Shown here in pieces: positions 1 through 12,443 of a DNA stretch of 64,000 nt. The stretch is from Corynebacterium suedekumii (GTDB taxonomy: Bacteria; Actinomycetota; Actinomycetes; Mycobacteriales; Mycobacteriaceae). Position 1 is the first letter of the stretch, and every line of letters begins with the position of its first letter. Both the position numbers and the translations under genes were made by a program. Location: the NCBI RefSeq assembly GCF_030252185.1, contig NZ_CP126970.1:2418001-2482000 (forward strand). The letters are read 5' to 3'. The notes under the pieces were generated by a model. That model worked only from the letters and a program-made list of their open reading frames with translations, made no database searches and had not been told where the DNA came from.

Positions 1-393
1 TGACGATGAACCCGATGAGCACGAGCACCAGGCCCGCGACGAGGACGCCGCCGATCTGCGCGCCGGGCCCGTAGCCCTGGCTCGCCGCCAGCGGGGCGAT
101 GAACGCGAAGGAGGACCCGAGGTAGGAGGGCAGCCGGTTGCGGGTGATGAGCAGGAAGAGGATCGTGCCCAGGCCCGAGAACAGCAGTGTGGTGTTGACC
201 GGGAAGCCGGTGAGGGTGGGCACCAGCAGCGTCGCGCCGAACATGGCGATGACGTGCTGCATGCCGATGCCGATGGTCCGCGGCCAGCTCAGCCGCTCCT
301 CGGGGGCGACGACCGCGCCGGGGAGGATCTTCCTGCCGTCACCGTGGACGGTCCAGCCGAAGTATCGGCCCTGATTCGTGCTCGTAGGTGTGC

Positions 394-397
<4 letters not shown>
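1..397 (-). CDS. uraA: Uracil permease, NCS2 family (N-terminal 132 residues; cut by window edge)
   Basis: This is a nucleobase:cation symporter of the NCS2 (uracil-xanthine permease) family, expected to import uracil across the cytoplasmic membrane. The translation contains the family signature GMQHVIAMFGATLLVP near residue 47, followed by hydrophobic segments and the GSSFAFIAPLAASQGYGPG stretch that belongs to the substrate-binding half-helix region. Only the first part is present; the rest lies beyond base 1. The start is a GTG whose last two bases overlap the hflX stop (GTGA), so it is probably translated by coupling downstream of hflX. UraA and xanthine permeases share this fold; the uracil assignment is by overall similarity of the N-terminus. 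Confidence 0.85.
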
Positions 398-1944
<1,547 letters not shown>

Positions 1945-2041
1945 TGCCGCTCATTCTTCCACGGCGCACCACCCCGGCGGGCATGGACCGGGTGATCAGG
2001 TGGTGTTCTGTCAGCCGACCCTAACCGTTACACTGTCTGCC

Positions 2042-2791
2042 ATGAGCACCGACCTGAAGAGCATCGGACTGGGATTCGACCGTTGGCAGGACGCCGTCGA
2101 GGCCGCCATCGCCACCAATGAACTGGTGGTCGCGGGTGAGATCCGAGGTGGCCAGCTAATCCAGTTCGCGGACGCCTCGGGCGCCCAGATCAACATCCTG
2201 GCCGTCGAGCCCTACGCCGCCTTCGCGGGGTTCGAGTCGGTGACCCAGACGTTCGCCCACGTGAGCATGGTCAATGACGTGCTGGCGTTCCTGGAGATCC
2301 TCGATTCCTTCGGCACGGTCCTGACGTCGGTGACGGTCAACCTGTCCCAGGGTCCGCTGCTGGTGGATCAGCCGACGCAGGAGTGGCAGCAGGTGGGTGT
2401 CACCGCCCTCGGCATCGACACGACGGTGTACCCGGACGCCGAGTCCTACGAGGCCGCCACCGGCGAGGTCCTCGGCCTGCTGGTCTCCGAGGGTGCGCAG
2501 GTCGTGGCCGCCGGTTCCGGTGCCGCCGCCCCGGATGCGTCGGCGTCCTTCTCCGCCCGGGTGCTCGACGCCGAGTACCGGCACAACCAGCTGACCGGTC
2601 AGCGGTTCATCCACGCCACCGTCGACGGCGCCTTCCCCTTCGACGTGTGCCTGCCGGACGGCGCGGAGGTCCCGGCGAAGGACAGCGTCATCGCCGGTAC
2701 CGCCATGCTCACCGCGGCGGTCCTGTCCCCCCTGTCCACCGGTGGCGGCTGTGGTGGTTGCGGTGGCTCCTGCGGCTGTGGGGGCCATTAG
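2042..2791 (+). CDS. Unknown protein with a Gly-Cys-His tail
   Basis: I do not recognise a family for this 249-residue protein. It is acidic and soluble, with no signal peptide or membrane segment. Its last residues are an unusual glycine-rich tail with four cysteines and a final histidine (TGGGCGGCGGSCGCGGH). Such a tail could bind a metal or be a target for modification; this is inference. The ATG at 2042 is preceded by a TACACT -10 element at 2029-2034 with a 7-bp gap, so the message is probably leaderless, which supports this start. The next gene follows after 26 bp on the same strand. Confidence 0.75.
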   Translation: MSTDLKSIGLGFDRWQDAVEAAIATNELVVAGEIRGGQLIQFADASGAQINILAVEPYAAFAGFESVTQTFAHVSMVNDVLAFLEILDSFGTVLTSVTVNLSQGPLLVDQPTQEWQQVGVTALGIDTTVYPDAESYEAATGEVLGLLVSEGAQVVAAGSGAAAPDASASFSARVLDAEYRHNQLTGQRFIHATVDGAFPFDVCLPDGAEVPAKDSVIAGTAMLTAAVLSPLSTGGGCGGCGGSCGCGGH

Positions 2792-2817
2792 AGGACTGGT
2801 GACGGACGGTGTACCCC

Positions 2818-3348
2818 ATGCCTGAGAGACTGCCGATCCGCCCGGAGCCCCGCCGGTTCCGCTGGCCGCTCGTGGTCATTCTGGCGGGCAGTCTGCTCAT
2901 CCTCTTCTGGTTCAAGCTGCAGGGGCTCCTGCTGCTCCTGCCGATTCTGGCGATCGCCTTCCTCGTGCTGGGCAAGCGACCGGATTCCACGGAGACGAAT
3001 GCGCTGCGCTCCTCCATCGCCCTGTCGGCGGAGGACATCAGCGACGTGCTCGCCGAGTATGACCGTTTCGCCTCGGCCACCGACGCCGACACCCTGGCGG
3101 ACCGCACGCTGCTCCGTCCGGCACTGGTGGACCTGGACTGTGATGACGAGGCCATCGAGGCGTTCCATCACCAGTACGCGACCTCGCGTCGTTTCCTCCG
3201 CCGCCTCGAGGCACGCCTGGCGCACCCCGGTCTGGAGGTCGGGCAGCTGGAGTCGCTGCTGCATGTCACCGACCAGCGGGCGATGGACATCAAGGAGGCG
3301 TGGCTGACGGCCCGCCACGCCGCGAAACGGCTGGGGACGAACTACTAG
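2818..3348 (+). CDS. Small predicted membrane protein of unknown function
   Basis: This 176-residue protein has a basic N-terminus and a hydrophobic hairpin at about residues 18-52 (two closely spaced membrane segments rich in Leu and Ile), followed by an acidic helical cytoplasmic domain of about 120 residues. No family is recognised. It lies 26 bp after the Gly-Cys tail gene and probably shares its transcript. A GTG at 2809 in the same frame is an alternative start that adds three residues; neither start has a strong ribosome-binding site. Its stop overlaps that of the convergent dapF gene by 4 bp. Confidence 0.75.
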   Translation: MPERLPIRPEPRRFRWPLVVILAGSLLILFWFKLQGLLLLLPILAIAFLVLGKRPDSTETNALRSSIALSAEDISDVLAEYDRFASATDADTLADRTLLRPALVDLDCDDEAIEAFHHQYATSRRFLRRLEARLAHPGLEVGQLESLLHVTDQRAMDIKEAWLTARHAAKRLGTNY

Positions 3349-4148
3349 ATCTGCACCGTTCCGGTCGCGATGATGCGGCTGGGGCCGGTCAACGTCGACT
3401 CCTCGCCGGCGATGGTGACGGTGACCTCCCCACCGGGGACGGTGACGGTCACGGCGCCGTCGGTCAGGCCGGCGTCGGCGAGCGCGGCGCGGGCGGCGGC
3501 GACGGTGCCGGTCCCGCAGGAGCGGGTCTCCCCGACGCCGCGTTCGTGGACGCGCATGTGGACGCGGTCGTCGACAAGCTCGGTGAGGATCTCCACGTTG
3601 ACGCCCGCGGGGAAGAACTCCTCGTCGAACTCCGGTGCCACCAGATCCAGCGCCGCCAACCGCTCGGGTGTCAGCCCCGGGATGACCGCCGCGAGGTGCG
3701 GGTTGCCCAGGTCGACGCCGAGACCGGCGAGGGAGAGGTCACCGATCCGGGCGGTGGAGACCCCGGTGACGGTGGCCGGACCCATGCCCACGCTCACCGT
3801 CGCGTCCTGCTCGTCCCAGTCGGTGACCAGGACGGTGCGGTCGCCGGCGCGGGTGCGCACGACGAACTCGTCCGAGTCCACCAGGCCACGGGAGCGGAGG
3901 TAGTGGGCGAACACGCGCACGCCGTTGCCGCACATCTCGGCGACGGAGCCGTCGGCGTTGCGGTAGTCCATGAACCAGGCGTGGTCCCCGCGGACAACCC
4001 GGAGGATGCCGTCCGCGCCGAGCCCGGCCCGCCGGTCACACAGGCTCGCGACCGTGGACGCGGTGAGGTCGAGCTGGTCCTCGGGGTCGGGCAGGATGAG
4101 GAAGTCGTTCTCGGTGCCGTGGCCTTTGGCGAAGTCGATGCTGTTCAC
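3345..4148 (-). CDS. dapF: Diaminopimelate epimerase
   Basis: DapF interconverts LL- and meso-diaminopimelate, the last step before lysine and the source of the meso-DAP in peptidoglycan. The 267-residue protein has both catalytic cysteines: Cys73 in EMCGNGVR and Cys211 in SCGTGT. The start is a GTG that overlaps the miaA stop (GTGA), so the two genes are translationally coupled. Together with dapA and dapB in this window, three lysine/DAP genes are present. Confidence 0.96.
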   Translation of the reverse strand: MNSIDFAKGHGTENDFLILPDPEDQLDLTASTVASLCDRRAGLGADGILRVVRGDHAWFMDYRNADGSVAEMCGNGVRVFAHYLRSRGLVDSDEFVVRTRAGDRTVLVTDWDEQDATVSVGMGPATVTGVSTARIGDLSLAGLGVDLGNPHLAAVIPGLTPERLAALDLVAPEFDEEFFPAGVNVEILTELVDDRVHMRVHERGVGETRSCGTGTVAAARAALADAGLTDGAVTVTVPGGEVTVTIAGEESTLTGPSRIIATGTVQI

Positions 4149-5044
4149 CGCACCAACTCTAGCGCCTGCCCGACGGGCGTCGCGGCGGCGTCGAGCCAGT
4201 GGATCCGTGGGTCCCGGTTGAACCAGGAACGCTGGCGGCGCACGTACCGGCGGGTGCCGGTGATCGTCCGCTCGACGGCCTCGTCCCACGTCATCTCCCC
4301 GGCCCGGGCGGCGAGGACCTGCGCGTAGCCGATGGCGCGGCCGGCGGTGGAGTCGGCGACCAGGCCGTGGTCGGCGACGAGGTGGTCGACCTCCTCCACC
4401 AGGCCCCGGTCGAACATCTGGCGGGTGCGCAGCTCGATGCGCGGGTTGAGCCAGTCCGCGTGGGTGCGCAGCCCGAGGATGGTGGTCCCCCAGCGCGGGG
4501 GCGCGTCCTTCGGCGGTTGGGACGCCTGGAAGGGCCGACCGGTGAGCTCTATGACCTCCAGGGCCCGGACGGTACGGCGCGGGTCCTTGTCCTCGATGAC
4601 CGCGGCCGCGGCCGGGTCCACGGCGGTGAGTTCCGCGTGGAGGGCGTCGATGCCGATGTCGGCCAGGCGCTGCTCGAACCGCGCCCGGACGACCGGGTCG
4701 GTGGGCGGGAACTGCCAGTCGTCGACGAGCGACTGGACGTAAAGCATGGAGCCACCGACGAGGATCGGCACCTTCCCCCGGGCGAGGATGTCCTCCACGT
4801 CCGCGATGGCGTCGGCCTGGAAACGGGCCACCGACGCCGTCTCGGTGACGTCCCACACGTCGAGCTGGTGGTGCGGGATCCCCTCGCGTTCGGCGACGGT
4901 GAGTTTGGCGGTGCCGATGTCCATCCCACGGTAGAGCTGCATGGAGTCGACGTTGACCACCTCCCCGCCCAGTTCGTGCGCCAGGGCCAGGCCGAGGGCG
5001 GATTTCCCGGAGGCGGTGGGCCCCACGACGGCGATCGGTCCCAA
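4145..5044 (-). CDS. miaA: tRNA dimethylallyltransferase
   Basis: MiaA transfers a dimethylallyl group to N6 of A37 in tRNAs that read codons beginning with U; MiaB, also in this window, then methylthiolates the product. The P-loop GPTASGKS is at residues 8-15 and the [15 protein letters not shown] motif follows near residue 35. I chose the TTG at 5044 because GGGAG lies seven bases upstream and this gives 299 residues with the usual MiaA N-terminus. Longer in-frame starts would overlap the upstream gene. dapF overlaps its 3' end by 4 bp. Confidence 0.94.
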   Translation of the reverse strand: MGPIAVVGPTASGKSALGLALAHELGGEVVNVDSMQLYRGMDIGTAKLTVAEREGIPHHQLDVWDVTETASVARFQADAIADVEDILARGKVPILVGGSMLYVQSLVDDWQFPPTDPVVRARFEQRLADIGIDALHAELTAVDPAAAAVIEDKDPRRTVRALEVIELTGRPFQASQPPKDAPPRWGTTILGLRTHADWLNPRIELRTRQMFDRGLVEEVDHLVADHGLVADSTAGRAIGYAQVLAARAGEMTWDEAVERTITGTRRYVRRQRSWFNRDPRIHWLDAAATPVGQALELVR

Positions 5045-5045
5045 G

Positions 5046-5645
5046 TCAGATCTCCCATCCGGCGACGTAGCGGCCCACCCCGTGGGTGGTGTCGGCGTCA
5101 TGCAACCGCGCCTGCCGCGGCGTGAGCGCCGCCAGCTCGAGCCACAGTTCCGGTTCCAGCACACCGGCGTTTCTTAACGACGCCGCGTCCATCCCCGCCG
5201 CCGGCTCCTCCCCGCCGAGCACCGTCCGGCACCACCGGTCGGCCTCCTCCGCGGTGTCGAGCAGTGCCAGCGGGGCGCGCGGGGTCAGGCCCGCACTGCC
5301 GTCGACGGCGACGAGGGTGAGCGCCTCCCGGTCCGGGGTGCCCAGGCGCTCCCGGGTGTCGGTGACGCGGTCCGCGTGACCGCCGAGGACGTGGCGCTGC
5401 ACCAGCTCAGGCAGGTGACGGCCCGCCCCGACGGTGACCTGCGGTGCCCCCCAGGCCCGGAAGGACCCGGGCACGCCGGTCTCCCACCGCGGATCGCGGC
5501 TGCCCACGAGGTGGATCTCCCCGGTCGCCCGGGAGTCGAGGAGTGCGCGGAGGCACCGCCGGAGCCGGGCGCCGGCAAGGTCCTTCGGAGCGAGCTCCGC
5601 CACCAGGGCCGGGCCGGCGGGCATGACGATCAGGTTCGCACTCAT
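5046..5645 (-). CDS. Class III extradiol dioxygenase subunit B-like domain protein
   Basis: The protein has 199 residues and is alanine-rich. By its position immediately upstream of miaA-dapF it is the counterpart of mycobacterial Rv2728c, which is annotated with a class III extradiol dioxygenase subunit B-like fold; its reaction is unknown. Weak similarity at the N-terminus ([19 protein letters not shown]) fits that fold. The ATG at 5645 is preferred over 5654 because a TAGTAT -10 element (5653-5658) ends 7 bp before it, which predicts a leaderless transcript. The stop is 1 bp from the TTG of miaA. Confidence 0.7.
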   Translation of the reverse strand: MSANLIVMPAGPALVAELAPKDLAGARLRRCLRALLDSRATGEIHLVGSRDPRWETGVPGSFRAWGAPQVTVGAGRHLPELVQRHVLGGHADRVTDTRERLGTPDREALTLVAVDGSAGLTPRAPLALLDTAEEADRWCRTVLGGEEPAAGMDAASLRNAGVLEPELWLELAALTPRQARLHDADTTHGVGRYVAGWEI

Positions 5646-5768
5646 CACCGACATACTACTGACACGGTCACGGGGGCCACGGTATGTTAGTTGGAGCACT
5701 CATGGGTCTGACGAGGTCAGGCCCCGGCAGCCGTGTCGCGCGGCATGATGACAAGAAGGGCATCCGAC

Positions 5769-7118
5769 ATGACCACTCCCCCGACTCCCTCCCCCTCGCC
5801 CGGCAACATGCCCAAGCCGGGTCCGAAACCGGGGGCCACTCCGGGTGTGCGTCCCACCCCCTCCCCGCGGCCGGCCGCCTCCCTGCCGGTGCCGCCGAAG
5901 AATGATCCGGCGAAGTGGGGCCGGGTGGCCGAGGACGGCACCGTCTACGTGAAGGACGGCGACAGGGAACGTCAGATCGGTTCCTGGCAGGCCGGCACCC
6001 CGGAGGAGGGGCTGGCCCACTACGGCACCCGGTACGACGACCTGGCGACCGAGGTCGAGCTCCTGGAGACCCGTCTCACCGCCCGTCCCGACGAGGCGAA
6101 CTCCATCAAGTCCACCGCCGCCCAGCTGCGGGAGACGCTGCCGACGGCGGCGGTCATCGGTGATCTCGCCGCCCTGGACAAGCGACTGGCCACCATCATG
6201 GACCACTCGGAGGCCGCCGGGGAGCAGGCGAAGGCGGAGAAGGCGCGGCGTCGTGACGAAGCCGTCGCCCGCAAGGAGACCCTCGCCGCGGAGGCCGAGG
6301 ACCTGGCGGAGAACTCCACCGACTGGAAGGCCGCCGGCGACCGGCTGCGCGCCATCCTGGAGGAGTGGAAGACCATCCGGGGCATCGACCGGAAGACGGA
6401 CGATTCCCTGTGGAAGCGCTACTCCCGTGCCCGCGACGCCTTCAACCGCCGCCGGGGCGCCCACTTCGCCGACCTCGACCGGGGCCGGGCCGCCGCCCGC
6501 CGCGCCAAGGAGGCGCTGGTCGAACGCGCCGAGGCCATCAAGGACTCCACCGACTGGAACGAGACGGCCCGCGCCTTCCGTGACCTGATGAAGGAGTGGA
6601 AGGAGGCCGGCCGCGCCCCGCGCGAGGTCGACGACAAGCTGTGGGCCGCCTTCCGCGGCGCCCAGGACCATTTCTTCAACGCCCGCAACGCCGAACACGC
6701 CGAGCGCGACAAGGAGTTCGAGGCCAACGCCGAGGCCAAGGACGCCCTCATCGCGGAGTACGACCCCCAGGTCGACCCGGCCAAGGGGCTCGAGTCCGCC
6801 CGCGCCAAGCTGCGGGAGCTGCAGGAGAAGTGGGACGAGATCGGTTTCGTCCCGCGCGGGAAGGTCTCGGAGTACGAGGACAGGATCGGGGCGATCGAGA
6901 AGCGCGTCGCCGAGTTCGAGGAGTCCCAGTGGCGTCGCACCGACCCGGAGGCCCAGGCCCGCGTCGACCAATTCCGCGCCAAGGTCGAGGACTTCACCGC
7001 CCAGGCGGAGGCCGCCGAGGCCAAGGGCAACACGAAGAAGGCCGCGCAGCTGCGTGAGCAGGCCGCCCAGTGGCAGGAGTGGGCCGACACCGCCCAGCAC
7101 GCGGTGGACAACCAGTAG
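5769..7118 (+). CDS. DUF349 repeat protein
   Basis: This 449-residue protein begins with a proline-rich segment (residues 1-50) and continues as long charged helices containing several DUF349 units, recognisable by repeated W-K-x-A/W-x-E-I patterns such as STDWKAAGDRLRAILEEWK, STDWNETARAFRDLMKEWKEA and LRELQEKWDEIG. It is the positional counterpart of mycobacterial Rv2731. Function is unknown; DUF349 proteins are predicted coiled-coil cytosolic proteins. The ATG at 5769 is chosen because GAAGGG lies about 8 bases upstream. The stop codon shares a base with the start of the next gene (TAGTG). Confidence 0.85.
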   Translation: MTTPPTPSPSPGNMPKPGPKPGATPGVRPTPSPRPAASLPVPPKNDPAKWGRVAEDGTVYVKDGDRERQIGSWQAGTPEEGLAHYGTRYDDLATEVELLETRLTARPDEANSIKSTAAQLRETLPTAAVIGDLAALDKRLATIMDHSEAAGEQAKAEKARRRDEAVARKETLAAEAEDLAENSTDWKAAGDRLRAILEEWKTIRGIDRKTDDSLWKRYSRARDAFNRRRGAHFADLDRGRAAARRAKEALVERAEAIKDSTDWNETARAFRDLMKEWKEAGRAPREVDDKLWAAFRGAQDHFFNARNAEHAERDKEFEANAEAKDALIAEYDPQVDPAKGLESARAKLRELQEKWDEIGFVPRGKVSEYEDRIGAIEKRVAEFEESQWRRTDPEAQARVDQFRAKVEDFTAQAEAAEAKGNTKKAAQLREQAAQWQEWADTAQHAVDNQ

Positions 7119-8184
7119 TGTTCATCCAGCTGCAACGGCCGGTTCCGGGAACGGAGCCGGCCGTCGTGCTCCGTGAGCTGGTCTTCATGGCCAACCTCGC
7201 CGCGCAGGAGACCACCGGCGACACCGCCACGTCCCTGTCCGTCGAACGCCTCGCCCACCGCCTGCGAGGCTCCGCCGTCTACGACTCGGTCGCCCTCGCG
7301 CGTGTCGACGCCCCCATGAACTCCCCCTCTCCTCCCTCGGCTATCCCGTGGTCACCGACCCGGACTCCGAGGTGGCCGGTTTCCTCCTGCTCGGCATGCC
7401 GCTGACCGAGGACCGGGACGTCCTCGACGTGGAGGTCATCCTCGACGCTGGCCACCTACCGCTCCCCGGGGCTGCGTTCGAACCGGAGGGACGGGCGATC
7501 ATCGACGAGCTGCTCGCCGAGGCCGACACCATCGGCGCCCGCCTGGGCCGCACCACCCTGCAGACCTGGCTGCTGCACCCGGCCGACGAGGAGCCCGGCA
7601 CCGGGGAGTTCGCCGCCGTGCTGCGCTCCGCCGGCTACCGGCTCGGTCTCACCGAGATCCAGGGCCACCTGCCGGTGATCCCCCGTCCGGTCGACCACCC
7701 GTGGGAGATCTCGGTGATCGTGGACCTCGACGTGCCGGATCATCTGACCGACGACGTCATCGGGCTCTACCAGCTCGGCTCCGACGACATGCCCCGCGGT
7801 GGTCTGCAGGAATCAGACATCACCTGGAACCGTCAACGGCTGACGGACGCTGCCGCCCGGCTCCGGGACACCGGCCGACGCTCACTCATCGTCCTCGCCC
7901 ATGACGATTCCGGACCGGTCGGCCTCACCGAGGTGAGGATGCACCAGGGTTCCGACGAGACGGTCCTGGAGCAGGATCTCACCGCCGTGGCCACCCCGGC
8001 CCGGGGGCGCGGGGTGGCCACGGCGCTGAAGCAGGAGCTGCTCAACCGGGCGGGTGCGTTCTTCCCCGCCGCCGCCCGCGTGTACACGTCCTGCGCGGTG
8101 GACAACCACGCCATGATCGCGGTGAACGAGGCCCTCGGGTGGACCCGTTTCAGTGGTGGCTCCGGCTGGGAGAAACGCCTCTGA
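7118..8184 (+). pseudogene. GNAT-family N-acetyltransferase, frameshifted as sequenced
   Basis: Two reading frames together encode one GNAT protein of about 355 residues. The first frame runs from the GTG at 7118 (MFIQLQRPVPGTEPAVVL...) to about 7325. The second frame continues from there with LSSLGYPVVTDPDSEVAGF and ends with the acetyl-CoA motif in ATPARGRGVATALKQELLN and a typical GNAT C-terminus. The switch lies at the C run 7322-7326, and restoring one C joins the halves exactly. Two tandem GNAT-like halves fit the length. The start overlaps the DUF349 stop (TAGTG). Several other genes here carry the same type of one-base loss, so sequencing error is as likely as a true null allele. Confidence 0.8.
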
Positions 8185-8251
8185 GGGCATTCACTGTCCA
8201 GGTTGGTCGATTCTGCGCCCCGCTGGAGGGCACAGTGGACACTTAAGTGCC
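8185..8251. repeat. Imperfect inverted repeat between convergent genes
   Basis: The arms at 8185-8200 (GGGCATTCACTGTCCA) and 8236-8251 (TGGACACTTAAGTGCC) flank a 35-bp loop. The element fills the space between two convergent genes and could fold in either transcript as a terminator. Its tips resemble the element at 57359-57425. Confidence 0.45.
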
Positions 8252-8252
8252 G

Positions 8253-8930
8253 TCAGTCCTGGTGTCGCTGGTGCCGCTCAGTGGCCCGGCGGCGCCGGTC
8301 ATCCCGCAGCAGCGGGTTGTCGTCCGCCGCGGTGTTCTGCTTGCTCACCATCGCCGAACGCTGGGCGTAGCCCACTTCGTCGAGGCTGTCCTGCTCAGCC
8401 CGGGAACGGGCGAGTTCCGCCTGACGGTCATCCCGGCGCAGCGCCACCATGCAGTAGGCGACAAACGCCAACGCCACCGCGATGATGGACAGCCACATGC
8501 CGATGCCCAGGTCCACCCCGTCCCCGGTGCTGCTCCGGGTCTGCCGCAGCCAGATGGCGAAAATCGAGTAACCCAGGCCCACGGTCGTGAGCATCCAGCC
8601 GATGAGACCGAACACCGACCGGCGGGTGAGCAGCGTGAGCGTGGTGAACACACCCAGGCCCAGGAAGATGAGGGTGGCGTAGATGTACTCGGTGATCTTG
8701 ATGCCGGCGTCGCTGGCCGCCTGGGTGCGGAACAGAACCTCGAAGCCCCGGACGTCGCCCGCCTGGGGCAGGATCAGCGTGACCACGTAGAGGAGCACCG
8801 CCGCGACCAGCGTGTACAGATGCGTGCCCAGAGTCATGCGCCGGGCCGCCTTCTTCTCCTGCGCGGCGAGATCACGCACCTTGTTGGCGTCGGCTCGGAT
8901 CTGCTCGGGATTCGGGGTGGTCTCGCTCAT
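8253..8930 (-). CDS. Conserved actinobacterial membrane protein (Rv2732c-like)
   Basis: This 225-residue protein has about four membrane segments (roughly residues 38-58, 82-105, 108-128 and 145-165) between charged N- and C-terminal tails. Its function is unknown. The position directly after miaB, with an ATGA overlap, is the same as that of mycobacterial Rv2732c, which supports orthology. It is therefore probably co-translated with miaB. Confidence 0.8.
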   Translation of the reverse strand: MSETTPNPEQIRADANKVRDLAAQEKKAARRMTLGTHLYTLVAAVLLYVVTLILPQAGDVRGFEVLFRTQAASDAGIKITEYIYATLIFLGLGVFTTLTLLTRRSVFGLIGWMLTTVGLGYSIFAIWLRQTRSSTGDGVDLGIGMWLSIIAVALAFVAYCMVALRRDDRQAELARSRAEQDSLDEVGYAQRSAMVSKQNTAADDNPLLRDDRRRRATERHQRHQD

Positions 8931-10480
8931 GGCAACAGGATAGCCGCCGGGGTGTCAGCAGCCGCACTCCCCGCAGCCTGCGGGGCAGGTGCCGGGGCGC
9001 CGATGGACGGCAGGCCGAGGCCGACGCCGATGGGGGCGGTGGTGGGCACCTGCCCGGCAGCGGACATGTCGCCGGCGAGGGTGCGGCGGTGGGTGAGGAC
9101 GCCGGCGTCGGCAAGCAGGTAATGCGGAGCGGAATCGGTGACGACCACGGTGACCACGTCTCCGGGACGGATGTCACCGTCGGTGGCTCCGGCGGGGTCG
9201 AAGTGGACGAGCCGGCCGTCGCGGGCCCGGCCGGTCATCCGCTGCGTGCGGTTGTTCTTGCGGCCACCCTCCTGGACGAGCAGCTCGACCTCCGTGCCGA
9301 CGAGCTCCGCATTGAGTTCAGCGGAGACGCGCTCCTGGAGGGCGACGAGACGCTCGAAACGCTCCTGGACGACCTCCTTGGGGATCTGCTCGGCGTAGGT
9401 CGCCGCCGGGGTGCCGGGGCGCGGGGAGTACTGGAAGGTGTAGGCGGAGGTGAAGCGGGCCTGCTCGACGACATCCAGGGTGGCCTGGAAGTCCTCCTCC
9501 GTCTCACCCGGGAATCCGACGATGATGTCGGTGGTGATGGAGGCGTGCGGGATCTTCGCACGGACCTCGTCGAGGATGGCCAGGAACTTCTTCGACCGGT
9601 AGGAACGGCGCATCTCCTTGAGCACCTTGTCCGAACCGGACTGCAGCGGCATGTGCAGCTGCGGGCAGACGTTCGGGGTCTCCGCCATCGCGTCGATGAC
9701 ATCCGAGGTGAACTCGGCCGGGTGCGGGGAGGTGAAACGCAGCCGCTCCAGACCCTCGATCCTCCCGCACTCCCGCAGCAGGGAGGAGAAGGCGAAACGG
9801 TCGCGCTCCATCTCCGGATCGGCGAAGTTCACGCCGTAGGCGTTGACGTTCTGGCCGAGCAGGGTCACCTCGGTCACCCCCTGGTCCACCAGGGCCTGGA
9901 CCTCGGCGATGATGTCCCCGGGACGGCGGTCGACCTCCTTGCCGCGCAGGCTCGGGACGATGCAGAAGGTGCAGGTGTTGTTGCAGCCGACGGACACGCT
10001 CACCCAACCCGCGTATGCGGACTCCCGCTTGGCGGGCAGCACGGAGGGGAAGGCCTCCAGGGCCTCGACGATCTCCACCTCGGCCTGCTCGTTGTGGCGG
10101 GAACGTTCCAGCAGGGTCGGCAGGGAACCGATGTTGTGGGTGCCGAAGACGACATCCACCCACGGTGCCTTCGAGACGACGGAGTCGCGGTCCTTCTGGG
10201 CGAGGCAGCCACCGACGGCGATCTGCATGCCGGGGTGGTCCTTCTTCGTCGCCCGCAGCTGGCCGAGGGTGCCGTAGAGACGCTCGTCGGCGTTCTCCCG
10301 GACGGCGCACGTGTTGAAGACGATGAGATCCGGATCGGCATCACCGGCGGCGGTGTACCCGGCCTCCTCCAGCAGTCCGGAGAGCCGCTCGGAGTCGTGC
10401 ACGTTCATCTGGCACCCGAAGGTGCGGACCTCGTAGGTCCGGGGGTGCTGCTTTGTCTGCTGTTCCGTCTGCTGAGCCAC
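8927..10480 (-). CDS. miaB: tRNA-2-methylthio-N6-dimethylallyladenosine synthase
   Basis: MiaB is a radical SAM methylthiotransferase that adds a methylthio group to C2 of i6A37 in tRNA, the step after MiaA. The N-terminal UPF0004 domain supplies cysteines at 23, 58 and 92 for one [4Fe-4S] cluster. The radical SAM motif is Cys166-Cys170-Cys173 ([10 protein letters not shown]), and a TRAM domain follows near residue 400. The last 60 residues are a Pro/Ala-rich tail. The start is a GTG; TACAAT at 10489-10494 lies 8 bp upstream, so the message may be leaderless. Confidence 0.96.
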   Translation of the reverse strand: MAQQTEQQTKQHPRTYEVRTFGCQMNVHDSERLSGLLEEAGYTAAGDADPDLIVFNTCAVRENADERLYGTLGQLRATKKDHPGMQIAVGGCLAQKDRDSVVSKAPWVDVVFGTHNIGSLPTLLERSRHNEQAEVEIVEALEAFPSVLPAKRESAYAGWVSVSVGCNNTCTFCIVPSLRGKEVDRRPGDIIAEVQALVDQGVTEVTLLGQNVNAYGVNFADPEMERDRFAFSSLLRECGRIEGLERLRFTSPHPAEFTSDVIDAMAETPNVCPQLHMPLQSGSDKVLKEMRRSYRSKKFLAILDEVRAKIPHASITTDIIVGFPGETEEDFQATLDVVEQARFTSAYTFQYSPRPGTPAATYAEQIPKEVVQERFERLVALQERVSAELNAELVGTEVELLVQEGGRKNNRTQRMTGRARDGRLVHFDPAGATDGDIRPGDVVTVVVTDSAPHYLLADAGVLTHRRTLAGDMSAAGQVPTTAPIGVGLGLPSIGAPAPAPQAAGSAAADTPAAILLP

Positions 10481-10660
10481 GGGGTGTCATTGTAGCCACC
10501 CGGACCACCCCCTCCCAACCGGCCGGCCGGCCGCCTGAGTGCGCGGTCAATGCAGGTCTGCGAAGTTTGTGTGTATGCGCCTGGCTAGGCAGTTATGTGC
10601 AGAATTAACGATGTTGCGAAAATGTTGCGGGAAAAGCTTCGGGGAATGGCCGAGTGTGTC

Positions 10661-10666
10661 TAATAT
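10661..10666 (+). promoter_or_regulatory. -10 element of the gluABCD promoter (predicted leaderless)
   Basis: TAATAT lies 7 bp before the ATG at 10674, so transcription would begin at the A of that codon. This supports an upstream gluA start. No convincing -35 box is visible. Confidence 0.55.
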
Positions 10667-10673
10667 CTGTCCT

Positions 10674-11465
<792 letters not shown>

Positions 11466-11498
11466 CACCGCTCACCACTTACTCAAAGGACTGTCATC

Positions 11499-12371
11499 AT
11501 GAAGCGCTCCACCATTCTCCGTACCGCCGCCGTCACCGCCACCACCGCGCTCGCCGGCACCGCCCTCGTGGCCTGCGGCTCCGGCTCCTCCTCCGAGGGC
11601 ATGCTCGCCGCCATCGAGGCCGGCGAGGTCACCGTCGGCACCAAGTACGATCAGCCGGGCCTCGGTCTGCACAACCCGGACGGCTCCATGTCCGGCCTCG
11701 ACGTCGACGTCGCCGAGTACGTGGTCAACTCCATCGCCGAGGAGAACGGCTGGGACGCCCCCACCATCACCTGGCGCGAGACCCCCTCCGCACAGCGCGA
11801 GACCCTCATCCAGAACGGTGAGGTCGACCTCATCGCCGCAACCTACTCCATCAACAAGGGCCGCTCCGAGTCCGTCAACTTCGGCGGCCCCTACCTGGTC
11901 ACCCACCAGGCGCTGCTGGTCCGCGAGGACGAGAACGAGATCACCGACCTCGAGAGCCTCGACGGCAAGATCCTCTGCTCCGTCACCGGCTCCACCCCGG
12001 CCCAGAAAGTCAAGGACGCCCTCCCCGGCGTCCAGCTCCAGGAGTACGACACCTACTCCTCCTGCGTCGAGGCTCTGCGCCAGGGCAACATCGACGCCAT
12101 GACCACCGACGCCACCATCCTCCTCGGCTACTCCGCCCAGGCACCGGGCCAGTTCAAGGTCATCGAGATGGAGCAGGACGGTGAGCCGTTCACCGACGAG
12201 TACTACGGCATCGGCCTGGCCAAGGACGACCAGGAGGCCACCGACGCCATCAACGACGCCCTGACCAAGCTGCACGAGTCCGGTGAGTTCGACACCCTGC
12301 TGGACAAGAACCTCGGTGGCGACGAGGCCGTCTCGCCGGGCACCCCGGGTGACCTCTCCTTCATCGAGTAG
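11499..12371 (+). CDS. gluB: Glutamate ABC transporter, substrate-binding lipoprotein
   Basis: GluB captures glutamate outside the membrane and delivers it to GluCD. It has a lipoprotein signal peptide with a lipobox ending LVAC (lipidated Cys at about residue 26), then a bilobed SBP family 3 domain (VTVGTKYDQPGLG..., AATYSINKGRSESVNFGGPY). AAAGGA is well placed upstream of the ATG. A six-pair hairpin follows the stop. Confidence 0.96.
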   Translation: MKRSTILRTAAVTATTALAGTALVACGSGSSSEGMLAAIEAGEVTVGTKYDQPGLGLHNPDGSMSGLDVDVAEYVVNSIAEENGWDAPTITWRETPSAQRETLIQNGEVDLIAATYSINKGRSESVNFGGPYLVTHQALLVREDENEITDLESLDGKILCSVTGSTPAQKVKDALPGVQLQEYDTYSSCVEALRQGNIDAMTTDATILLGYSAQAPGQFKVIEMEQDGEPFTDEYYGIGLAKDDQEATDAINDALTKLHESGEFDTLLDKNLGGDEAVSPGTPGDLSFIE

Positions 12372-12378
12372 TCACCCA

Positions 12379-12394
12379 GGGTCCCGGCGGACCC
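12379..12394 (+). terminator. Short intercistronic hairpin between gluB and gluC
   Basis: GGGTCC (12379-12384) and GGACCC (12389-12394) form a 6-bp stem with a CGGC loop and no T run. It may stabilise the gluB message or reduce read-through, giving more binding protein than permease. Confidence 0.4.
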
Positions 12395-12443
12395 GCCCCA
12401 CCCCTGCCCGACAGTTCCACCGCTTCCACCTAGGAGACCCCGC

